50,857 nucleotides of DNA from Fibrobacter sp. (GCA_024398845.1 JAKSIM010000019.1:1-50857), one strand, 5' to 3'. Numbered from the stretch's first letter, positions 7,125 to 15,235 are shown. Notes: generated from the sequence alone by a model not told the origin. Translations and numbers: made by a program.

Positions 7125-8348
7125 TTAGTAGTTTTTTACACAGCGGACGGAATGCGCATAATCATTCTTCTTTCGAGCCCCGCCTCGAGACGTTTGGTTA
7201 TCCATAACGTTTGTCAATTTAGCCTCATCCGGATAGTCAGAATTCTGTTCGGGAAGCCAAAATAGCGTCTGTTCCTTTATATTTTGAAACACCGTTGTAC
7301 CGTTTGGATAGCGTTCCCAATAACCGGTAGGCAGTAATGACATTCCGTACAAGTTCTCGTTACCGAATCCGGCAACCTTCGAGCCCATGTAGTAGCCGAC
7401 ATCACCATGGCTCATTTCAGACAGAAGTGCCCATATATCCTCGTTCATCACATGCCACCCCTCGGGGCAAATGCCTTGATGCTGGAGAAAATTGATATAT
7501 CCGTCGAATTTTTCATTCTTATTGCTATAGTCAAACTTATTAGGACATTTTTCCGAAGCGATGGATACACTATCGCACACAGCAGGGAATCCCATGGCGT
7601 TGCTCCAGGTATAGAGACCGCCCCAGCCGTTCTCGCAGTACCACGGGTCGTCATCGTAGCAGTACTTGGTCGAGTCGCCCTGTACCGTGCCGCCCGCAAT
7701 CATCTTTCCAAAATTGAGATTTTCGGCAAATATGGTGACAGAGTCGACGCCGCGCATATGGTACTTATAATCAATCGTCACCGTACGGTATTTTTGTCCG
7801 TCACGAGGGTCTGTGAACTCGCCGTATGACACCTTCTCGTTGAACTGCTTCGACATGTCGAAATAGCTGCTAGTGGGCACAGCCGAACTGGAGGAGGCTA
7901 TTTCAATCAAAGATCCATTCTTGCAGATATATTTTTTCCCAGTGAGCGTAAATTCAAATGTTTGCCCCTCTTCTTCCGGAGTACAGCTTAAATCCTCCGC
8001 CTTGCTAGAACTGCTATTCCCCGCCGAAGACCCAGCAGAAGTCCCCGAGCTGCTCGACTTAACGCTTGACGAGGCTGGGCTAGACTCACCGCCACTGTTC
8101 TTGTCTCCTGTAGACGAACTGGATTTCGCAGACGACGAACTGTTCGTCGATAAGGACGAGACGCTGCTGCTGGATTTGTCTCCATTGCCGTCACTGGTCC
8201 CGTCGCCGCTGCTCAGGATTTCGCTAGACGAAGATTCCTTTTCCGGTTCAACGAAGCTGCTGCTGTCGTCGCCTCCGCAGGCGACAAGCGACAAGGCCAA
8301 ACATGCGGCGGCTAAAAAATTCAATGACACTTTAGAAAAGGTTCTCAT
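7125..8348 (-). CDS. FISUMP-domain lipoprotein with poly-serine linker
   Basis: The 407-residue product has a lipoprotein signal peptide (lipobox LVAC, Cys24). About 100 residues follow that are very rich in Ser with Gly, Asp and Lys. The linker ends near a CTPEEEGQTFEFTLTGKKY segment, and a FISUMP domain (TIGR02145) makes up the C-terminal half, ending ...SVRCVKNY. Poly-Ser linkers of this kind are a Fibrobacter hallmark and probably hold the lectin-like domain away from the outer membrane. The ATG at 8348 is chosen over one at 8366 because GGAG lies about ten bases before it and the signal peptide starts there. It is transcribed away from the EF-G-like gene's end, with an intergenic repeat between them. 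Confidence 0.88.
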   Translation of the reverse strand: MRTFSKVSLNFLAAACLALSLVACGGDDSSSFVEPEKESSSSEILSSGDGTSDGNGDKSSSSVSSLSTNSSSSAKSSSSTGDKNSGGESSPASSSVKSSSSGTSAGSSAGNSSSSKAEDLSCTPEEEGQTFEFTLTGKKYICKNGSLIEIASSSSAVPTSSYFDMSKQFNEKVSYGEFTDPRDGQKYRTVTIDYKYHMRGVDSVTIFAENLNFGKMIAGGTVQGDSTKYCYDDDPWYCENGWGGLYTWSNAMGFPAVCDSVSIASEKCPNKFDYSNKNEKFDGYINFLQHQGICPEGWHVMNEDIWALLSEMSHGDVGYYMGSKVAGFGNENLYGMSLLPTGYWERYPNGTTVFQNIKEQTLFWLPEQNSDYPDEAKLTNVMDNQTSRGGARKKNDYAHSVRCVKNY

Positions 8349-8433
8349 TGTAAACAAACTCCACAATAACCCAAATATACTCTTTTTTTAGTCCAGGGGA
8401 TGGTGGAAAAAGCAATGGACTGCCGCGGCCTTC

Positions 8434-8476
8434 GGCCTCGCAGTGACAATGTGGAAAGGACGGCCTCGCAGTGACA
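8434..8476. repeat. Two direct copies of GGCCTCGCAGTGACA
   Basis: Copies at 8434-8448 and 8462-8476, 28 bases apart. A GGCC-TTC-GGCC hairpin overlaps the first. Sequences of this style occur as interspersed intergenic repeats in many genomes. The rest of 8349-8544 shows no gene. Confidence 0.6.
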
Positions 8477-8500
8477 CGAGGGAAAGGAAGGTTTCGTTGT

Positions 8501-8534
8501 GACAAGGTCTCATTGACACGCCTTGTCTTTTTTC
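8501..8534 (+). terminator. Hairpin with T-run on the plus strand, without a plus-strand gene
   Basis: GACAAGG (8501-8507) pairs with CCTTGTC (8521-8527), followed by a T-run. On the minus strand, where both neighbouring genes lie, no T-run follows the hairpin. It may belong to the repeat rather than to either gene. Confidence 0.45.
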
Positions 8535-8544
8535 CCCTTGAATT

Positions 8545-10653
8545 TTATTCGGTTGCTTTTCGATATTCCAGGAACTTCAAGCTGTAAATGGCCGTGCCTT
8601 TAGAGACGGAACGTACGCCGGTAGCGTAGCCGAAAATTTTTCGCAGTGGGATGTCGGCCTTGAAGGTGTGTATGCGGCCGTCTCCGCCGATTTCCTTGAT
8701 TTTGCCTTCACGAGCCTGGACGTCATCGGTCACAAGGCCCGCGAAAGTCACCGGGCACTCCAGCGAGAGTTCCATCATAGGCTCGAAAAGTTCTATATCG
8801 GCAGGTTTGATCAATTTGATGACCGCATCGGCACAGCACTTTTTAATCATGGGCGGGAGCGCGCCTTCGGTCCATTCAAAGTCATGGACTTCAAAGCGTA
8901 CACCTACGAGCGGGCCTTTGCCGAGCACGCCTATTTCGGTTGTCTCCAAAAGGGCGGAGCGCACACCCGCGAGAATTTCGCGTGGGGCCTTTTCCATGAA
9001 TTCAGCAGAGAGGCGAATGTCATGGGCCTCAGTTTCAAGCGGTTCCGCGGAAAGTCGAATTGAAATTTTGTGCGGGCCAATCTGGAAGGTGTTTTCGACA
9101 GGGCCCACATCGTGGCACAGGCGTTCCTGCCAATGGACTTCCGGTTCGCCAGCCTTCACTTCGCAGCCGAATTCACGGCGCAAGCGCGCCAGCAAAACAT
9201 CCAACTGCACCTCGCCCACGGTATGCAAATACCAGAAGCCGCCATCGTCATGCTGCACGCGGAAACTCGGGTCCATGCGGCTGAGCGTCAAGAGGCTCTT
9301 TTCTACGTGGTGGTAATCTTCGGTGCTTACGCATTCAATGCGCGTCTGCAACAGCGGTTTATAACGATCCCGGATGGATCCCGTCGTGCCTTCGGCACTC
9401 CAGGATAACGAGGTTGCGCCTGTGTCGCTGTGGGTCCCGTTCGCCACTTCGTGGCTCCAGGATGACGCGGGGGGTTCATCGTGGTTCCAGGATGACGCGG
9501 GGGGTTCATCGCGGTTCCAGGATGACGCGGGGGGTTCATCGTGGTTCCAGGATGACGCGGGGGGTTCTACAGTTCCGTCGCGTAAAATGGCCTGTCCGAG
9601 TTCCGTTTCGAACGGGGCGCGCATGGCATAAATATCGCCCGCACGGATTTCTTCCACAGGCAAAAGCAGGTTCGCCTTGAGGCGCGAGAATTCAAAACCT
9701 GCGGGCCATTCCTTGCGTTCCATGTTCGAATGCGCGCGGAACAGCGAGATTTCGCCGACGCCCTTGAAATGGCGCAAGCGAATCACCTGGCCAAGTTCCT
9801 CGCTGTTGAATTCGGGGACTTCGGGCAAAAAGAAACTGAGCGCCGTGATGAGGCTGCGGACGCCAAAGCCTTCCATCGCAGACCCCGCATAGCAAAGTGC
9901 GTAATCGTCGCTCGCAGCAAGTTTGCGCAAGCCCTTGAGAAGCGTCTTGGGCGGCACGGGCTTTTTGTCCATCGCAAGCGAGAGCACGTCATCGTCAAAG
10001 TTGCTCGCGAAATCCACCGCCTCCGCGTAGCATCTTTTAATCTCACGCGAATGGTCCCAGCCATCCTCCACATTCCAGCCGTCGTCGACGACTTCTTCGC
10101 CTGTTTCGGAATGTTCCAAGCGGCTCTGGCTCAAGACATCGTACACGGCGGTCATCTTGCCGTCGGTATATTCAGGGAGCGTCATCTGCACCGGGCGCAC
10201 TCCCAGCACTTCCTCGATGTTGATGAGCGTTTCGTCAAGGGAGTAGTCGGGATTGTCGAGCTTGTTGACAAACAGAATCGTGCGGACTCCGGCAGCGCGC
10301 AACTTCTTGAAGGCGGCTACCGTCTGGGTCTCGACACCACTCGCCGCACTCACCACAAGCACGGCCCCTTCCACCGCCGAAAGCGCCATATCGACTTCGG
10401 CGCCAAAATCCACATGGCCCGGCGTATCCACAAAATTGAACCACGTGTTTTTCCACTCAAAATGCGCGACGCCACTTTCAATCGTAATGCCGCGTTCCTT
10501 TTCTTCCACCATGTAGTCCATCGTGGCAAGGCCCTCTTCGACCTTGCCCGGCCGGCGCACTTCACCGGAGGCAAACAAGATGCGCTCCGAGAGCGTCGTC
10601 TTGCCGGCATCGACGTGAGCGAGAATCGCGATGTTCCTGATGGATTGGGGCAT
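8545..10653 (-). CDS. EF-G-like translational GTPase (ribosomal-protection type) with a repeat insertion
   Basis: The 702-residue protein is a translation-factor GTPase of the EF-G / TetM-like superfamily. G1 is AHVDAGKTT (residues 12-20), G2 is in RGITIESG, G3 is DTPGHVDF and G4 is NKLD. Domain III-V landmarks follow, including HTVGEVQLDVLLARLRREF. The G domain is short and starts like ribosomal-protection proteins rather than housekeeping EF-G. Members move on the ribosome or free it from bound drugs; the role here is unknown. Residues of about 359-423 are an insertion absent from the family. It contains four near-identical ten-residue units (PPASSWNHDE type) and resembles intergenic repeat DNA. 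It begins 15 bases after a coiled-coil gene, probably in the same transcript. Confidence 0.85.
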   Translation of the reverse strand: MPQSIRNIAILAHVDAGKTTLSERILFASGEVRRPGKVEEGLATMDYMVEEKERGITIESGVAHFEWKNTWFNFVDTPGHVDFGAEVDMALSAVEGAVLVVSAASGVETQTVAAFKKLRAAGVRTILFVNKLDNPDYSLDETLINIEEVLGVRPVQMTLPEYTDGKMTAVYDVLSQSRLEHSETGEEVVDDGWNVEDGWDHSREIKRCYAEAVDFASNFDDDVLSLAMDKKPVPPKTLLKGLRKLAASDDYALCYAGSAMEGFGVRSLITALSFFLPEVPEFNSEELGQVIRLRHFKGVGEISLFRAHSNMERKEWPAGFEFSRLKANLLLPVEEIRAGDIYAMRAPFETELGQAILRDGTVEPPASSWNHDEPPASSWNRDEPPASSWNHDEPPASSWSHEVANGTHSDTGATSLSWSAEGTTGSIRDRYKPLLQTRIECVSTEDYHHVEKSLLTLSRMDPSFRVQHDDGGFWYLHTVGEVQLDVLLARLRREFGCEVKAGEPEVHWQERLCHDVGPVENTFQIGPHKISIRLSAEPLETEAHDIRLSAEFMEKAPREILAGVRSALLETTEIGVLGKGPLVGVRFEVHDFEWTEGALPPMIKKCCADAVIKLIKPADIELFEPMMELSLECPVTFAGLVTDDVQAREGKIKEIGGDGRIHTFKADIPLRKIFGYATGVRSVSKGTAIYSLKFLEYRKATE
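9451..9570. repeat. Four-copy 30-bp minisatellite inside the EF-G-like gene
   Basis: Units at 9451, 9481, 9511 and 9541 each contain TTCCAGGATGACGCGGGGGG or a one-base variant. Because 30 is divisible by three, copy-number change keeps the frame. The flanking GGATCC and TTCGGCACTCCAGGAT motifs (9370-9410) match the style of the intergenic repeat near 11782-11990, suggesting that such an element entered the gene. Confidence 0.9.
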
Positions 10654-10668
10654 GGCAGTCTGCGATTT

Positions 10669-11019
10669 TTATGCGTTCAATTTTGCTTCAAGCGCGGCAA
10701 CGCGATCGGCCAGATCTTCGCAAAGCGCTTCCAGCTTGGCAAGGCGAGTGTCGTGCTCGGTATCTTTCACGCGTTGACGGCGAAGTTCCAAGTCCTGTTC
10801 ATTATTCTTAGAATCCTGGGAATCCAAGCGAAAATCATGTTCGGCATCTTTTGCCGTCTGAAACTTCAACTTAAAACTTTGTTCGCGTTCCTTGCTATAC
10901 AAAGCGTCTATGCGAACATCATGTTCAAAGTCCTTTTCTGCCTGAACATTCAAGCGCTCGTCGTGTTCCTTATCCTTATCATGGAGTTCACGAAAACGGA
11001 GTTCTTCTTCACGTTGCAT
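10669..11019 (-). CDS. Coiled-coil protein built of 14-residue repeats
   Basis: The 116-residue protein consists of seven consecutive 14-residue repeats with the consensus KDxEHDxRLxxQxx. The first copy is degenerate and includes the start methionine. A short leucine-zipper-like tail follows (LEALCEDLADRVAALEAKL). The composition is almost entirely charged. A long single alpha helix or coiled coil is expected, with no signal peptide or membrane segment. The gene lies 15 bases upstream of the EF-G-like gene and is likely co-transcribed. I do not recognise the family. Confidence 0.75.
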   Translation of the reverse strand: MQREEELRFRELHDKDKEHDERLNVQAEKDFEHDVRIDALYSKEREQSFKLKFQTAKDAEHDFRLDSQDSKNNEQDLELRRQRVKDTEHDTRLAKLEALCEDLADRVAALEAKLNA

Positions 11020-11060
11020 AAAAACCTCGCTTTGTTGGATTTATAAAAACAATGTAGCAA

Positions 11061-11726
11061 TCAACGCACGCAACGCACCGAAAATCCAAAGATTTTAGGC
11101 TTGCTGGTGTAACCGAAAGCCATAGATTTGTTCGTCAGGTACCAGACGCGGGCATTTCCCGGTTCAATTCCTTCCAACGAATCGTCTGCGCTCCAGAAAA
11201 ATGCGAATTTATCCATGTTGCCGTAGGTTTCGTCGTCAAAACGGTTCCCGGCAGGCATGGCGCTGAACTTGAGCGTATCGTTGCCGTTCGTTTCGCCTTT
11301 CCAGCCGTAGGTCGTTTTGAGCAAATATCCCGCGTTGAAATCGGCGCCGGCGGCAGTCCACAAGGATTCAAAATCGGCCTGGGATGGCAAGCGAAAACCC
11401 GCAGGACAAGCGTTGCGGGCGGCTTCCCACATGTATAGGCGACCGTAGGCCATGCAATTGTTTTCGTCGTCGCCAAAGCAGAAACTGCCATCGGCCTGGT
11501 AATTCAGATTGTCGCCGAACCATTCGAGATTCGCAACGCGCACCAGGCGATACTTCTGCTTGTCGCGAGGGTCCTTGAATTCCAGGGACTTTTTCGCGGA
11601 CTTCAATGACGCGGCAGAAGACTTCGCATGTTTCGAAGCCGCGGACTTCGACGGATTCCCCTTCGCAAAAGACTCCCCCGCAAACACGAGGAGCAGCGCA
11701 AGAACAGTAAAAAGCACTTTATTCAT
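11061..11726 (-). CDS. FISUMP-domain secreted protein
   Basis: The 221-residue product has a Sec signal peptide (hydrophobic core VLFTVLALLLVF, likely cleavage after SFA). A Lys/Ser/Ala-rich spacer of about 40 residues follows, then a FISUMP domain that starts at FKDPRDKQKYRLVRV and ends FSVRCVR. There is no lipobox cysteine, unlike the other two FISUMP proteins here. The frame continues upstream to 11819, but those residues are encoded by palindromic intergenic repeat DNA. The ATG at 11726 gives a proper signal peptide. No clear ribosome-binding site is visible. The stop lies about 40 bases before the coiled-coil gene, so co-transcription is possible. Confidence 0.82.
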   Translation of the reverse strand: MNKVLFTVLALLLVFAGESFAKGNPSKSAASKHAKSSAASLKSAKKSLEFKDPRDKQKYRLVRVANLEWFGDNLNYQADGSFCFGDDENNCMAYGRLYMWEAARNACPAGFRLPSQADFESLWTAAGADFNAGYLLKTTYGWKGETNGNDTLKFSAMPAGNRFDDETYGNMDKFAFFWSADDSLEGIEPGNARVWYLTNKSMAFGYTSKPKIFGFSVRCVR

Positions 11727-11781
11727 GAAGGGAAATCTAGAAAAAGCGACGTCATCCTTGACTGAACGCAGCCTTTTCGCA

Positions 11782-11892
11782 GTCATCCTCGACCAAGCGT
11801 AGCGCGAGAGGGGATCCATAATGAAATTATCGCCGTTTTTTCACGCAATTGGTTCTGTATGGATCCCCAAGGGCAGGGCCCTTGAGGATGAC
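11782..11892. repeat. Palindromic intergenic repeat
   Basis: Two nested inverted repeats share a centre: GTCATCCTC/GAGGATGAC (11782-11790/11884-11892) and GGGGATCCATA/TATGGATCCCC (11810-11820/11858-11868). Further GTCATCCT and CTCCAGGGTGACG units continue to about 11995. The element separates the FISUMP gene from the YolD-like gene and has no coding content. Confidence 0.75.
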
Positions 11893-11995
11893 TCTGCAAA
11901 ATTTTACTTCACGATGACGCGTTTTGAGGAGTCATCCTGGGCCCCGTCGCTGCGCTCCAGGGTGACGCACAAAACGAGAGCTCCAGGGTGACGTT

Positions 11996-12430
11996 TTATG
12001 CGTCGAGTTTGCGGATGTCCTGCAAAGGAATCTGCCTGTCGGCGACAAACAGCACTCGCGTCACGGGGTCCATTTTTTTCGCCACGCCGACTACGGTCTC
12101 GTACGTGCCGACGCCTTCGGAACTTTCAGCCCCCTGCACAAAGAACGTCACGCGCACTTCCGGATGCTCGCCCGCATCCAGCGCAGAAACCAACAGCGCA
12201 AAGGAATCCTCGAGTTCCGACATCCCGTCTTCAAGGAGGTCGTCGCGGTTCACGTTCAGGTTACGTTTCGCAGTTTCATCGATAGCGTCGGTATGGCCGC
12301 GCAAGGCGGCGAACGGGCTAAAAATCTTCGCACGGGCGACGGTCGCCATCCGCGGATGCTTCATCAAGAAGTTCCAATCGTCGCGCGGGTACGGCAAATC
12401 GATGATGTCGCTGTAATCGAAACTAGGCAC
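11996..12430 (-). CDS. YolD-like protein
   Basis: The 144-residue product starts at a GTG (12430) with GGAGG five bases before it. It overlaps the end of the Y-family polymerase gene by eight bases. The N-terminal segment, YSDIIDLPYPRDDWNFLMKHPRMATVARAKIFSPFAALRGH, cut here to its core PRMATVARAKIFSPFAAL, is the YolD-like motif (proline-rich start, hPRM, FapFaAL). YolD-like proteins are regularly encoded beside UvrX/YqjW-type Y-family polymerases and are thought to be UmuD-like partners. The C-terminal half predicts a small alpha/beta domain. A longer frame to 12616 lies wholly inside the polymerase gene and is not used. Confidence 0.82.
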   Translation of the reverse strand: MPSFDYSDIIDLPYPRDDWNFLMKHPRMATVARAKIFSPFAALRGHTDAIDETAKRNLNVNRDDLLEDGMSELEDSFALLVSALDAGEHPEVRVTFFVQGAESSEGVGTYETVVGVAKKMDPVTRVLFVADRQIPLQDIRKLDA

Positions 12431-13862
12431 GGTGCCCTCCAATCTGGCCGTTGCGTTCCACAGTCGTGGCACCCTCCTGCAAATCCATGCCCTTGATGAT
12501 GGCGTTCTTGCCGAAGCGTTTCTTGATGAGCAGTTCCGCCTGCAGGCGTTTCTTTTCGCGTTCCTGCTTCTGCACGTCGGTAAACAAGTCGTAGCCCTCG
12601 TTACTCGAGTCCACAACGTCGTTCGCGGTCAAGTTCAGTTTTTTCACAGTGAGCGAGGGATTCGCGATGCGATCGTACAAGTCCATGACCGCCTTCGCAA
12701 TCGTCTCTTGCGAACTCGTGTAATGCCCGATGCTCGCCGTTCCGTGCGCAGGCTTCGGCACCGTGCGCCCGTAAAAATCCACGACCGTCTCGCCCGTGTA
12801 CTTTCCATTGTCCACGTTTTCGCGGTCGTACATCAGCAAAAGTGTGAGGCCGTTCGTGACCAGGTTCTTTTCAATCAAGTCGAGCGTGAGCGTATCGACC
12901 ATTTCGCGCACCACGATGCGGGCCTTCGCGAAATCGTACGGGCAGCTCAGCACCTGCCCGCCGCCAAGGCTGCGGCTTTTCGGCTTCGCACGTTTGATGT
13001 CGGCAATCGTGCAGGGTTCGTAACCCCACGCATGGTCGATTAAAATTTCGGCATTCACGCCGAACATCTTGTAAAGCGCCTCCGGATTCTTGACGCTCAC
13101 TCGCGCCAAATCGCCCATCGTGTAAATGCCGCGGCCGTTGTTCAGGTAGCATTTTTCCAGGCGTTCCGCTATACCGCGACCAATCTGCCAAAAGCCGGTA
13201 AGCGGCCGGTGCGACCACAGGTTTTTGCGGAAACTCATCTCGTCGAGTTCCGCAATGCGAACACCATCTTCGTCGGGCTCCACATGCTTCGCCATCACGT
13301 CCATCGCAATCTTGCACAGGTAAAGATTCGTGCCGATTCCCGCCGTCGCCGTGATCCCCGTCGTCTTGAATACGTCCTGGATCATGGTCTTCGCGAGTTC
13401 CTTCGCGCTCTTTTTGTACAAATTAAGGTACTGCGTCACATCGATAAAGCATTCGTCGATGGAATACACGTGAATGTCGTCGGCGCTCACGTACTTCAGG
13501 TACACATTGAAAACCTTCGTGGAGAATTCCACGTAGCGGGCCATCTGCGGCGGGGCGATGATGAAATCGACGACTTTCCCCGTGCGGGCCTTTATCTCGC
13601 GGACCTTCTGGTTCACCTCGAAAAGGCGCGCGCGTCCGGGAATCCCGTACGCCTTGAGGCTCGGCGTCACCGCAAGGCAAATCGTCTTCTCGGTGCGGCT
13701 CGCATCCGCCACCACAAGATTCGTGGTCAAGGGGTCAAGCCCGCGCAGCACGCACTCCACCGAAGCAAAAAACGACTTCAAGTCGATGGCGATGTACGTG
13801 CGTTTTTCGGCGGCGCGACTTCCATCTGCGCGTTTTTCGGGAGCGGGAGCCATACGCCTCAC
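12423..13862 (-). CDS. Y-family (DinB/UvrX-type) translesion DNA polymerase
   Basis: The 479-residue protein shows the Y-family palm motifs: AIDLKSFFASVE with catalytic Asp27, and YSIDECFIDVT with the paired Asp/Glu near residue 135. The helix-hairpin region GFWQIGRGIAERLEK and a little-finger domain follow. It copies across DNA lesions, usually under SOS control. Pairing with a YolD-like gene points to the UvrX/YqjW branch. The GTG at 13862 overlaps the TGA of the preceding expansin gene (GTGA). An ATG at 13853 preceded by GAGG is the alternative start. I saw no LexA-type operator, since the gene is read through from the expansin gene. Confidence 0.9.
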   Translation of the reverse strand: MRRMAPAPEKRADGSRAAEKRTYIAIDLKSFFASVECVLRGLDPLTTNLVVADASRTEKTICLAVTPSLKAYGIPGRARLFEVNQKVREIKARTGKVVDFIIAPPQMARYVEFSTKVFNVYLKYVSADDIHVYSIDECFIDVTQYLNLYKKSAKELAKTMIQDVFKTTGITATAGIGTNLYLCKIAMDVMAKHVEPDEDGVRIAELDEMSFRKNLWSHRPLTGFWQIGRGIAERLEKCYLNNGRGIYTMGDLARVSVKNPEALYKMFGVNAEILIDHAWGYEPCTIADIKRAKPKSRSLGGGQVLSCPYDFAKARIVVREMVDTLTLDLIEKNLVTNGLTLLLMYDRENVDNGKYTGETVVDFYGRTVPKPAHGTASIGHYTSSQETIAKAVMDLYDRIANPSLTVKKLNLTANDVVDSSNEGYDLFTDVQKQEREKKRLQAELLIKKRFGKNAIIKGMDLQEGATTVERNGQIGGHRA

Positions 13863-14977
13863 TTGCGATAGTCGTACAGGTAATACGTCGCTTCACCCTC
13901 CGCAAAAAGGGCGGGCTTTATAATCCACGTATCCGGTTCACCCGTGCGGTAAGTTACGGTAATGGCGTATTCGTTTTCGCTTTGCAAAAGCTCTTGCGGC
14001 ACCGTCCAGAAGTTTTCTGCCTCAATAGCGCTCTTCAATTCAAAGGCATCGTTCGAAGCAATTCCGCGCGCGGTAATGGACTTCACTGCATCTTTGGGGT
14101 TACGCACCTGGATCACGCTCCAAAAGGCGCTTGCGCCTTCCTTGACCCAAATACTGGTGGAGTCGCCCCAAACACCTTCAACGCCTTCGCAACTCACGAA
14201 TTCCCATTCGCCATAATAACGACCTACGAGGTCGCCCATAATATCGCTTGCCGGGGCGCCACCCAAGTCGACTCCGCAATTGGCATCGGGGCAACGGTCC
14301 GTAATGCGCACGGTCACCATCTTGGTTCCCTCGGGAGTCGCCGCACGCACGCGCACGCAACCACCGCAGGCAAGGCCGCCATCCCACGGGCCTTCGTCAT
14401 CACCGGGAGAAACATTCACATGGATGGCCGCGTAATACTGGATGTTGGTCTGTCCGTAATTGCAGGCGCCGCCGAGACTCGTTTCCTTGGCGGTCACGCT
14501 CCCGTAAGTTGTGATGGAGCCCTTGCCGCCTTTTTCGGTCAACTCCGGATCAGAGGCGGTAAAGTTATTGCAAAGTTCACAGGTGTATTCAAGCGGAACC
14601 ACTGCAGAGGATCCTGCACCGGAATCTACCGCAGAACTACTCGTCGAAACCTCTTTGGAACTGCTTGAGACAACTTCGGCACTACTTTCCGGCTTCGCCG
14701 AACTGCTCTCAGGTTTTTCTGAACTGCTATCTGTTTTTTGCGCACTGCTCACCGGAGAGCTTTCGCTGCTCATCTCCTTCAGGGAACTGCTAGCATTCTC
14801 GCCACGAGAACTCGAAGATTCTGCACTAGACATAGCAGAAGAGCTCTTCGCATCATCGCTGCTCAATAAAGTCTCGGGCTCCGTCACCGGTTCCACCACA
14901 GTAGAAGTTGAATCGGAATCACCGCCACAAGCCACAAAGGCCAATGCAAAAAACAAGCCTAAACGAAAATGCTTCAT
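13859..14977 (-). CDS. Expansin-like lipoprotein with poly-serine linker
   Basis: The 372-residue protein has a lipoprotein signal peptide (lipobox FVAC, Cys17). A Ser/Glu/Lys-rich linker runs to about residue 130, and a bacterial expansin (EXLX-like) module follows. The first domain is a double-psi beta-barrel, with GSITTYGS, the GGACNYG motif, VRITDRCPDANCGVDLG and ACGGCVRV. The second is a beta-sandwich related to CBM63. Expansins loosen cellulose-xyloglucan contacts without hydrolysis, which fits a surface role in plant-wall breakdown. TAAATT lies seven bases before the ATG with no ribosome-binding site. Translational overlap with a DNA polymerase gene is odd. Confidence 0.87.
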   Translation of the reverse strand: MKHFRLGLFFALAFVACGGDSDSTSTVVEPVTEPETLLSSDDAKSSSAMSSAESSSSRGENASSSLKEMSSESSPVSSAQKTDSSSEKPESSSAKPESSAEVVSSSSKEVSTSSSAVDSGAGSSAVVPLEYTCELCNNFTASDPELTEKGGKGSITTYGSVTAKETSLGGACNYGQTNIQYYAAIHVNVSPGDDEGPWDGGLACGGCVRVRAATPEGTKMVTVRITDRCPDANCGVDLGGAPASDIMGDLVGRYYGEWEFVSCEGVEGVWGDSTSIWVKEGASAFWSVIQVRNPKDAVKSITARGIASNDAFELKSAIEAENFWTVPQELLQSENEYAITVTYRTGEPDTWIIKPALFAEGEATYYLYDYRK

Positions 14978-15014
14978 ATAGGTAAATTTAGGTTTTTATA
15001 GTGAAATAAACGGA

Positions 15015-15031
15015 ACGCAACCGGAGTGCGT
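15015..15031 (-). terminator. Weak hairpin after the small membrane protein gene
   Basis: ACGCA and TGCGT form a 5-bp stem with a 7-base loop, followed on the minus strand by a partly T-rich stretch. Confidence 0.3.
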
Positions 15032-15037
15032 CACCTG

Positions 15038-15130
15038 TTAGGCGGCCAAAACAAAGGCAGCGCCATAAACAACAATCATCGGGCTGATGATTTTGAAAAC
15101 ATTCCAGATGTAAATAAAAACATTCCTCAT
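15038..15130 (-). CDS. 30-residue single-span membrane protein
   Basis: The frame encodes 30 residues starting MRNVFIYIWNVFKII. The rest is hydrophobic (PMIVVYGAAFVLAA), consistent with one membrane span. AAAGG lies seven bases before the ATG. A promoter fits just upstream on the same strand, TTGTCA (15169-15174) and TATCTT (15146-15151) with a 17-base spacer. I do not recognise a family. It could be an accessory subunit of a membrane complex. Confidence 0.5.
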   Translation of the reverse strand: MRNVFIYIWNVFKIISPMIVVYGAAFVLAA

Positions 15131-15145
15131 ACGCTACCTTTTATA

Positions 15146-15174
15146 AAGATACAGCGTACTTTTGAAAATGACAA
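15146..15174 (-). promoter_or_regulatory. Sigma-70-type promoter for the small membrane protein
   Basis: TTGTCA and TATCTT are separated by exactly 17 bases on the minus strand, leaving a leader of about 10-15 bases that holds AAAGG. Confidence 0.5.
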
Positions 15175-15235
15175 GAAAAAGTTTATATACAAACTGCCGA
15201 CTTACCAGTCCTGGCGCTTTTTGCGGCACTCAGCG

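Noticed and set aside
9451..9570. CRISPR array for the 30-bp repeats
   Set aside because: The units are directly adjacent without spacers and lie in frame in a gene.
9730..11046. 438-codon plus-strand frame opposite the EF-G-like and coiled-coil genes
   Set aside because: The minus-strand frames show GTPase motifs and regular repeats; this one has none.
12431..12616. N-terminal extension of the YolD-like frame
   Set aside because: It lies inside the polymerase gene; a GTG with GGAGG at the right distance marks the real start at 12430.
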